From: an uncultured Saprospiraceae bacterium
Lineage (GTDB): Bacteria > Bacteroidota > Bacteroidia > Chitinophagales > Saprospiraceae
Direction: 5' to 3'
NCBI GenBank assembly: GCA_938044055.1
Contig: CALIQO010000036.1
Location: forward strand, 1 to 5,309
DNA: 5,309 nucleotides
The notes beneath the pieces are model-generated. The model was not told the DNA's origin, ran no database searches, and was given only the letters and a program-made list of their open reading frames with translations. The translations under genes and the position numbers were made by a program. This document shows, piece by piece, positions 1-5,309 of the stretch. Within the stretch, counting starts at the first letter, position 1, and every line of letters starts with the position of its first letter.

Positions 1-113
1 CCACCACAATATGTCATAACTGATTTTTCTTCCGATAAGTTGGAAGCGCAGCTTACCATATAACCTATTAAGAGAAGAACGGCGCAGCTATTTACCCAGA
101 TAGATTTATTCAT
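1..113 (-). CDS. N-terminus of a third lipoprotein, cut by the left window edge
   Basis: The ATG at 111-113 shares its A with the TGA stop of the preceding gene (TGATG). The frame is open for 37 codons to the window edge. The translation begins MNKSIWVNSC, then a hydrophobic core AVLLLIGY and a lipobox-like MVSC, putting the lipidated Cys at residue 22, the same distance as in the preceding gene. After it come ASNLSEEKSVMTY and CGG at the edge. CGG could be the start of a CxxCH haem or Cys-His motif (the next two residues would be C and H), as I recall from FG-GAP proteins of this phylum, but these residues are not in the window. The 1-base overlap and same orientation place it in the same operon. 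Its main domains are unseen, so the function is open; a further FG-GAP/VCBS lipoprotein is my best guess. Confidence 0.75.
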   Translation of the reverse strand, partial: MNKSIWVNSCAVLLLIGYMVSCASNLSEEKSVMTYCG

Positions 114-115
114 CA
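111..115 (-). promoter_or_regulatory. TGATG stop-start junction
   Basis: The TGA of the large lipoprotein and the ATG of the following lipoprotein share one A. This is a common arrangement for translational coupling inside operons. No separate ribosome binding site is apparent upstream. Confidence 0.65.
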
Positions 116-3100
116 GCTATCTGTGTTCTTGTTCTCTGACAATACTCGTTCCTCTCCATTGAATTTTTTCAAGGTCACCTTGATCGCATCTATCGGTATA
201 GCTATTCTGCGAGAAGATTGGCTTAGGAAACTTGACCCATAATATATTTCTTCAACATGTACCGAACCATCTATTTCATAAGATAGATAAGCGTCATCCA
301 GTTCTGGTCGGATGATTCTTACTCTAGTGTTGATATCGTGCTTGCGCAGGTATGATCTGTTTTCACTGCTTACTAGGGCATGATTGTTCTTAGATGTTGA
401 TTTCACCAGAGCCTTAGCATCTCCTGGTACATAAAAACCAGATTGATTAGTAGGCATAGGTGTGAATTCAGAATTTCCTTGATTTATCAATACACTACCA
501 TTGCCTGCATCTAAGCGGCCATAGAATATCTCATTTCCATAATCATTGCCTACAAGGACGATATCTTTATTTCCATCTTGATTGATGTCTGTAATTATTG
601 TGCCATAGGTAGGACTCAATTGGGCTGTGGTAGGAAGTCTTTCCATCCGCCATTTTCCATCTTCATTCCATAGAATGGCACTTGAAGTATAATTGACTTC
701 ATAGACATCTGTTTTCTGCATGGTTGTGTCCGTTATTAATGTATGGACATCGGCTACTGCGTACTTTTCATAGGAAGGATATTTTTTACGGATAGAATTG
801 ATTTCTTTAGCGAAATCCAATCGCGACATAAATGGGTATTCTATGAATTCTCCGAGGGTATCTTTAAAATAAGTAAAAGGTAAGGCGTCGATGGATCCAT
901 TGTTGTCGAAATCTTTGACATATACCTTGTAAGGTCTTTCATCGTTAATCTGATGGAAAAGATTTTCTCCTCTATTTCCGAGCACATAATCTATGTCACC
1001 ATCTCCATCTAAGTCTCCACCACTCACGCTGTTCCAGAAGCCATTGTAGTTTTCTATGTCACCGAGTGGTTGTCTTGAAAGCCTATCCCCATCGTTGTGA
1101 TAAACCTGCACAGGAGAAAACAAAGAAGTAACTATAAGGTCTACTTTTCCATCCATATTTACATCTGACCATAGGGCATCTGTTACCATTCCTGCTTTTA
1201 GTAGTTCTGGTGCAATCTCTGAAGTCACATCTTGGAAACGGATGCCACCGTTACTTGATGTGTTTTCTAAGATGTAGCTTGCCATCGGAAGGGGGAATGA
1301 ATCTTGTGCTACTCGAGTACCAATAAATAGATCTAAGTCTCCATCTTGATCATAGTCTGCACCCTTGATACAAGAAGTTGATTCTGCATCCCCGGGTAAG
1401 GCATTTTCTCTGTATATGAACCGTCCACTTTCATTTTCGAAGAATCTATTTTTCAATAATGAATCACCTACAGCATATTCATAACTTCCTCCACATATTA
1501 TTAAATCGTTGTCACCATCACCATCCGCATCGAATAATAAACTTGCAAGCTCTTCCATATTAACAGGTGTGTTGTAGAAAGTATCCACATCATAACTTCC
1601 ATCTTCTTGACCCATCAGGAAATATCCACGAAAGAAAGCAGCTCCCGAAACATAGATGTCTTCTATCGAATCTCCATTGACATCTCCTACAGATAGACTA
1701 GGGCCATCTTGAGAAAACTTGAAAGGGAGGAGCGGTTGTATGTTATAATCTATGTAGTCAATTTCTGTATGCATATGCTTGAACGCTGCATCCATGCTTA
1801 CAAGGGAAGGATTGAGCGCATTATTTACTGCTTTAACACTAGAAGACTCTTTGCTTAGTTCTAATTGTTGATCCACCGCAACATCGGTCCACTTGTTCTG
1901 TGTGCCATCCTTCCAGGTCACAGTAATTTCAGGAATCACCGTAAGTGTATCTAATCCGAAGTGTATCCATGGTGAATAACTAGATAAGTATCCTCTATAA
2001 GGTGTGTATTCGTAACTCAATACTTGATCTTTTAATTGAATGCGTATGGAAGCACCTATAGCCGCAGTTGTAGAGCCTCCTTCTGTGAGCTTACACTGGA
2101 TAAAGTGTTTACTATTAGGTTCAGATGATGCTTGGTTCTCGTATAAGAATGCAACGTTATCGATGTTGTTGATTATAATATCTAGATCACCATCCTTGTC
2201 GAAATCCGCATATGCGGCTCCGTTGCTAAATGTCTTTTCTTCTAGTCCCCAGTTATCTGTACAATCGGTAAATGTAAGGTCACCATTATTGACATAAGCA
2301 CAGTTTTTAGCCTTGATTGAAGGGATTTTAGAGATCATCATAGATTTAGGCGCATACGTGAAATTACTCGCCTTATATTCTATAAAGTCCATGTCAGTTA
2401 CATCTTTCGGGAAGCCATTGGTAATAATGATATCTCGGTATAGATCGTTGTTAAAGTCTGCAACCAGTGGAGTCCAGCTCCAGTCAGTAGCAGATAAGCC
2501 TGCTTTAAGAGAGATGTCGGAAAATGCCAGAGGATCTCCTTCTGGACCCATACCATTGTTAAGCTGAAGTGTATTTCTTACGAATTGGTACATATAACCA
2601 TAGCGATCGTTAGACAGGTAGCTGTTGTAATTATTAGGACCCAGCAGCTTTTTCTGACGATAGTTGTTTTCAGGAAGCATATCTAATGCTATGATGTCAG
2701 AAAGTCCATCGTTATTGATGTCAACTACATCATTGCCCATGGCAGAAAAAGATGTATGCTTGAAATATGTTTTTGCTTCATCAGAGAATGTTCCGTTTTT
2801 CTGATTGATGTACAGGATATCATTAGATAAAAAGTCATTGGTTATGTAGATGTCTTTCCACCCATCTTGATTGATGTCTGTGATGTTAATTCCCAGACTA
2901 AACCCCGCTATGGATATGCCAGCTTCATCGGATACATCGGTGTAAACAGGATGGCCTTTTTCAGTGTCATAATCGTTTCTGAAAAGTTTATCAATTCGTT
3001 GGTAACTCGATTTACGTTTCTTTTTTTTCTGGTGATACTTACTCGGGAATCTTGTTTCTTGCATCTCGTTGATAATAACCATGACATCTAGATCGCCATC

Positions 3101-3658
3101 ATTATCATAATCGAAGAAAGCACTATTGACAGAATATGAGTTGTCATTCAGCCCATATGCTTCTGCCTTATCGGCAAATGTAGGTATCCCATCGGCATTG
3201 AGACCTTGGTTGATAAGAAGGGTGTTTTCTCGAAGTGTAGAATCTTCTAAAGTGTTGTGACATACATAGATGTCGTCCCAACCATCTCCATTAATATCTA
3301 ATATGGCAATTCCAGAACTCCACTTATCGTCGATTGAAGATTGAGATACTTCAGTTATGTCTCTAAATTTAAGACCTCCATCATTAAGATAAAGCTGATT
3401 CCCGACCATGTTTCCAGTAAAGTAGATGTCTTCCCATCCATCGTTATTGAAATCTCCTATACCGACACCACCTCCATTATATAGATACTCGTAATCAAGA
3501 ATATTCATAGAATCATTCTCCGTAATAATATTATTGAAGGTTATTCCTGACTCTTCTGCAGACAATAAATTAAATTGCTTAGAATCTTTGTTACAGGATC
3601 CTAATAGCCATAAAATACATATTGTAAACAGAAGGTGATGCTTATTTGTTAAGTTCAT
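113..3658 (-). CDS. Large surface lipoprotein with two FG-GAP/VCBS propellers and two ASPIC/UnbV-type domains
   Basis: This is a complete gene of 1181 residues from the ATG at 3658, ending in TGA at 113-115. An in-frame ATG at 3706 adds 16 residues, and another lies at 3676. I chose 3658 because it puts a short basic/polar n-region and hydrophobic core directly before the lipobox LGSC, with the lipidated Cys at residue 22 and NKDSK after it. Numbered from that start, propeller 1 has loops near residues 69, 121, 183, 261, 313, 401 (DFNNDLYRD, lacking the Gly) and 485. An ASPIC/UnbV domain follows at about 519-600 (RGYLSSYSPWIHFGL, VTWKDG). Propeller 2 has loops near 659, 710, 768, 832, 882, 916 and 1024, and a second UnbV-like segment lies at about 1110-1174 (YYGSSFLSQSSR, FNGEERVL). 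Family signatures in propeller 1 include DMLPENNYRQK and RNTLQLNNG. The length is typical of the roughly 1100-residue Bacteroidota members. Loops of this kind bind Ca2+ in integrin-like propellers. The expected place is the outer membrane. Ligand binding or scaffolding is inferred; no enzyme motif is visible. Confidence 0.93.
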   Translation of the reverse strand: MNLTNKHHLLFTICILWLLGSCNKDSKQFNLLSAEESGITFNNIITENDSMNILDYEYLYNGGGVGIGDFNNDGWEDIYFTGNMVGNQLYLNDGGLKFRDITEVSQSSIDDKWSSGIAILDINGDGWDDIYVCHNTLEDSTLRENTLLINQGLNADGIPTFADKAEAYGLNDNSYSVNSAFFDYDNDGDLDVMVIINEMQETRFPSKYHQKKKKRKSSYQRIDKLFRNDYDTEKGHPVYTDVSDEAGISIAGFSLGINITDINQDGWKDIYITNDFLSNDILYINQKNGTFSDEAKTYFKHTSFSAMGNDVVDINNDGLSDIIALDMLPENNYRQKKLLGPNNYNSYLSNDRYGYMYQFVRNTLQLNNGMGPEGDPLAFSDISLKAGLSATDWSWTPLVADFNNDLYRDIIITNGFPKDVTDMDFIEYKASNFTYAPKSMMISKIPSIKAKNCAYVNNGDLTFTDCTDNWGLEEKTFSNGAAYADFDKDGDLDIIINNIDNVAFLYENQASSEPNSKHFIQCKLTEGGSTTAAIGASIRIQLKDQVLSYEYTPYRGYLSSYSPWIHFGLDTLTVIPEITVTWKDGTQNKWTDVAVDQQLELSKESSSVKAVNNALNPSLVSMDAAFKHMHTEIDYIDYNIQPLLPFKFSQDGPSLSVGDVNGDSIEDIYVSGAAFFRGYFLMGQEDGSYDVDTFYNTPVNMEELASLLFDADGDGDNDLIICGGSYEYAVGDSLLKNRFFENESGRFIYRENALPGDAESTSCIKGADYDQDGDLDLFIGTRVAQDSFPLPMASYILENTSSNGGIRFQDVTSEIAPELLKAGMVTDALWSDVNMDGKVDLIVTSLFSPVQVYHNDGDRLSRQPLGDIENYNGFWNSVSGGDLDGDGDIDYVLGNRGENLFHQINDERPYKVYVKDFDNNGSIDALPFTYFKDTLGEFIEYPFMSRLDFAKEINSIRKKYPSYEKYAVADVHTLITDTTMQKTDVYEVNYTSSAILWNEDGKWRMERLPTTAQLSPTYGTIITDINQDGNKDIVLVGNDYGNEIFYGRLDAGNGSVLINQGNSEFTPMPTNQSGFYVPGDAKALVKSTSKNNHALVSSENRSYLRKHDINTRVRIIRPELDDAYLSYEIDGSVHVEEIYYGSSFLSQSSRRIAIPIDAIKVTLKKFNGEERVLSENKNTDS
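137..331 (-). other. C-terminal UnbV-like segment of the complete lipoprotein
   Basis: This region encodes about residues 1110-1174. It contains VRIIRPELDD, EEIYYGSSFLSQSSRRIAI and VTLKKFNGEERVL in the same order as the GASIRI..., RGYLSS...HFGL and VTWKDGTQ elements of the central ASPIC/UnbV domain. The similarity is weak but ordered, so I read it as a diverged second copy closing the second propeller module. The paralogue to the right stops before this segment. Confidence 0.6.
573..592 (-). repeat. 20-bp perfect direct repeat, copy in propeller 2
   Basis: The plus-strand string ccatcttgattgatgtctgt is identical to 2862-2881. It encodes TDINQDG with flanking bases, in the seventh calcium loop of propeller 2. 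Confidence 0.75.
1859..2104 (-). other. ASPIC/UnbV domain between the two propellers
   Basis: This segment encodes residues about 519-600 of the complete lipoprotein. It shows the family pattern: a GASI.I line, then RGYLSSYSPWIHFGL, where the Gly-Tyr-Leu-Ser and His-Phe-Gly-Leu positions match the usual GY.SQ...LHFGLG core. VTWKDGTQ then matches the usual V.WPDG. The domain is named for human CRTAC1/ASPIC and bacterial UnbV. Its molecular function is not established. It probably forms a beta-sandwich-like linker between propellers, which is inference. Confidence 0.85.
2862..2881 (-). repeat. 20-bp perfect direct repeat, copy in propeller 1
   Basis: This is identical to 573-592 and encodes TDINQDG in the fourth calcium loop of propeller 1. 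Flanking bases differ, so the match is confined to the loop codons. Confidence 0.75.
3593..3658 (-). other. Lipoprotein signal peptide (type II) with lipobox LGSC
   Basis: This encodes MNLTNKHH, a hydrophobic core (LLFTICILWL) and LGSC, with the Cys codon TGT at 3593-3595. The leader decides the start at 3658: starting at 3706 would place 16 further residues in front, all from sequence that also codes for the tail of the preceding gene. Residues after Cys (NKDSK) include a K-D pair. That is loosely like the charged surface-export signals of Bacteroidota lipoproteins, but too weak to prove surface exposure. Confidence 0.82.
3642..3658 (-). promoter_or_regulatory. 17-base stop/start overlap coupling two genes
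   Basis: The ATG at 3658 lies upstream of the TAA at 3642-3644 of the preceding frame, so the two frames share 17 bases (ATGAACTTAACAAATAA). I see no purine-rich Shine-Dalgarno site ahead of the ATG. Re-initiation by ribosomes finishing the upstream gene is therefore likely. This is inferred from arrangement, not shown. If the 3706 start were used the overlap would be 65 bases, which is less usual. Confidence 0.6.
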
Positions 3659-5309
3659 AGATATCCATTTCGGCATTGTTCTTAGCAATAAGTATTGTTT
3701 TATCATTGATGATTTTTATATCTCTTATTTCTCCTTTGCTCAATAATCCTGATTCTAAATAAGGAACGTGAGTAAAACCTCCTTTTCCATCTCCTAAGAA
3801 TATTTCTCCTGTAGAAGAGTCCAGCCTACCGATGTCTGGTTTTACTGCGTACAAGTTCCCTCCGGTAATAAGGTCCATATTTCCATCGTTGTTTAAATCA
3901 ACCGGCAAACTTGCGAATATAGGAGAAGCTTGGCCTTCGAAGGGCAACGGTATATGCTTAAATGTAAAATCACCATTATTAATGTAAATTCCAGATGAAG
4001 TAGTTTCTACTTTTTTACGTGAGTTAGCAGCTATAATGTTTTCATCAATCAGGTCGGTAAGACTTGCTCTTGCATATTCTTCATTCTTGAGCACTTTTTT
4101 TCTGATGGATGGAAGCTGAGAAGTTATGTTGCGCTTAGAAGCAAATAAGGAAGGTGTATCATCCTCCTGTGCGTACCACTCTATTATAAATTCTGACTTT
4201 TTATTGGCATCGAGATCACCGACAAGCATGTTGAGTGGTCGTTCAGGTTGAGCTACTAACTGTGAATTGTTTCCCCAGTTTCCAGCACATAGATCTGGTA
4301 GTCCATCTCCATTGAAGTCTCCTGATTGTAGGGATTGCCATAAACCGGATGATCCAGGAATTGTTCCTTTAAGCCAGAAGGCATTGCCTCTGTTTTCGTA
4401 TATACGTATAGCTTCCCATTCTCCCACAACGGCAAGATCTTCGTCCCCATCGTTGTCAAGGTCTATAGCTTGCGCATCAGTAACCATTCCGGTCTGTCCT
4501 GTTTCTTTAGATGTTATGTCTTTCCACGCATTACCCGTATCTAACATCAAGTAGTTGCGAGGAGACAGTCCATAATTTCCTGGTACCATACGTCCTCCGA
4601 AGAATAGCGCTCTATTTCCATCCCAATTGATTTCTTCTATACAAGATAGATTTCCTATTACATTCATTCCATTGATAATTGTCTTAGAAAATCTTCCGCT
4701 TCCATCATTGAGGTAAGTTCGAGCAAGATAATACTGGAAGTTCTTAGTAGTGTTATTGCCTCCTGTACCGAGTATTAAATCTAAGTGTCCATCTTTATTT
4801 AGATCGATAAGATGACCCGCCGTACTTTCTTTTTCTCGATCTACTTCGAAACCTGGATTCTCTAATTGTGTATATGAACCACCATCCTCTTGTATCCATA
4901 CTTGATCGGTTGTTCCTTGTGCGCCCAACAATATGAAATCTTGCTTTCCATCTCCATTTAGGTCACCTGGAAGCACCTCTGGTCCTTCTGTAGAAACCAT
5001 ATGTGTCAATAGTATTTCTGAATCGAAATCATTCTGTATGTTTTCTACATGGCGAGGTGAATTTTCAGGAGAAAATTTCGCTTTTCGAACCAAAGTAGAA
5101 ACCGTTTGCCTCGAATCTCGTGAAGATGATGCTGCTTCAGATTCTTTTAATACTATGGTGGAATCTATGGATATGTTATTTAGAGTTTGAGATTTTCCAC
5201 TCGGCCAATTAACTTCTAGTGAATGAATATCTGTCTCTGTTCCTATTCCTATTAACAGTGTAGGTGCGGTTGCACTCTGGAAGCCCCGACTCTGATAGTT
5301 CTGAGCATG
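3642..5309 (-). CDS. FG-GAP/VCBS repeat protein with ASPIC/UnbV domain, 5'-truncated by the window edge
   Basis: The frame is open from the right edge to the TAA at 3642-3644, giving 555 visible residues. A TTG at 5091-5093 could be taken as a start, but the 72 codons upstream of it read without a stop. They encode the end of an ASPIC/UnbV domain (NYQSRGFQS..., LEVNWPSGKSQTL), so the gene really begins outside the window. Seven calcium-loop positions of the form DxNxDGxxD follow, at visible residues about 116, 169, 226, 283, 331, 365 and 471. The third (EINWDGNRA) and sixth (DLDANKKSE) are degenerate. Seven such loops fit a seven-bladed integrin-alpha-like propeller. No catalytic motif is seen. 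Between loops 6 and 7 lies an IRKK...EEYARASL segment shared with the next gene. The protein ends shortly after the last blade. By analogy with its neighbour, a first propeller of roughly 500 residues and a lipoprotein leader should lie upstream. The likely role is extracellular or surface binding; the ligand is unknown. Database names such as 'RNA-binding protein' for this family have no support here. Confidence 0.93.
   Translation of the reverse strand, partial: HAQNYQSRGFQSATAPTLLIGIGTETDIHSLEVNWPSGKSQTLNNISIDSTIVLKESEAASSSRDSRQTVSTLVRKAKFSPENSPRHVENIQNDFDSEILLTHMVSTEGPEVLPGDLNGDGKQDFILLGAQGTTDQVWIQEDGGSYTQLENPGFEVDREKESTAGHLIDLNKDGHLDLILGTGGNNTTKNFQYYLARTYLNDGSGRFSKTIINGMNVIGNLSCIEEINWDGNRALFFGGRMVPGNYGLSPRNYLMLDTGNAWKDITSKETGQTGMVTDAQAIDLDNDGDEDLAVVGEWEAIRIYENRGNAFWLKGTIPGSSGLWQSLQSGDFNGDGLPDLCAGNWGNNSQLVAQPERPLNMLVGDLDANKKSEFIIEWYAQEDDTPSLFASKRNITSQLPSIRKKVLKNEEYARASLTDLIDENIIAANSRKKVETTSSGIYINNGDFTFKHIPLPFEGQASPIFASLPVDLNNDGNMDLITGGNLYAVKPDIGRLDSSTGEIFLGDGKGGFTHVPYLESGLLSKGEIRDIKIINDKTILIAKNNAEMDIYELNK

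Noticed and set aside
2040..2567. Plus-strand open frames of about 85 codons opposite the large lipoprotein
   Set aside because: They lie fully inside a well-supported coding frame on the other strand. Their Ser/Pro-rich translations come from antisense reading of the calcium-loop codons, and they show no domain.
2867..3091. Plus-strand frame with a hydrophobic Phe/Leu-rich stretch resembling a membrane segment
   Set aside because: The hydrophobic stretch is the antisense of the Lys-rich loop and A8 tract (AAA/AAG read as TTT/CTT), so it is a composition artefact.
3593..3706. A promoter between the upstream gene and the large lipoprotein
   Set aside because: The genes overlap. The AT-rich stretch there is coding in the upstream frame, and I see no convincing Bacteroidota-type -7 (TAnnTTTG) and -33 (TTTG) pair at proper spacing.
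4256..4554. Small open frames on both strands inside the upstream gene
   Set aside because: They are shadows of the FG-GAP reading frame, with no start context, no family motif and no independent spacing.
113..5309. Periodic ccatc...ttgat...tct strings on the plus strand, which could look like a dispersed DNA repeat or CRISPR-like array
   Set aside because: They are the antisense of repeated DxNxDG codons. Spacing is irregular (about 100-320 bases) and matches protein blades, with no constant repeat or spacer unit.

Overview
The window is a gapless stretch of three co-directional genes on the minus strand, read from right to left. All three look like cell-envelope proteins of a Bacteroidota bacterium (flavobacterial or cytophagal type). 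Three things suggest this lineage: the full FG-GAP/VCBS + ASPIC/UnbV protein architecture, the short lipoprotein leaders, and a low GC content (35-40 % in the lines I counted by hand). There are no recognisable Shine-Dalgarno sites, which is usual for that phylum. I cannot name a genus.

Layout in transcription order. (1) From the right edge to 3642 lies the 3' part of a large FG-GAP/VCBS protein. Its open frame runs through the window edge and opens inside an ASPIC/UnbV domain, so its N-terminal half is outside. (2) From 3658 to 113 is a complete, about 1181-residue predicted outer-membrane lipoprotein. It has two successive sets of seven calcium-loop motifs, each followed by an ASPIC/UnbV or UnbV-like domain. 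It overlaps gene 1 by 17 bases. (3) From 113 to the left edge are the first 37 codons of a third gene, starting inside the stop codon of gene 2 (TGATG). It encodes another lipoprotein leader, and the reading is cut just where a CxxCH-type motif may begin.

Genes 1 and 2 are paralogues. The last seven calcium-loop motifs line up one for one with nearly the same spacing, and both share non-loop landmarks such as GMVTDA, ERP and an IRKK...Y..YA segment. Gene 2 carries an extra C-terminal UnbV-like segment of about 65 residues that gene 1 lacks.

The overlapping junctions indicate one polycistronic mRNA with coupled translation. The promoter must lie beyond the right edge and the terminator beyond the left edge. 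Such proteins are often found near SusC/SusD-type uptake genes in Bacteroidota, so a surface binding or scaffold role is plausible. No substrate or activity can be read from the sequence. I see no RNA genes, mobile elements, CRISPR arrays, riboswitches, promoters or terminators. There is no stretch of noncoding DNA in the window.
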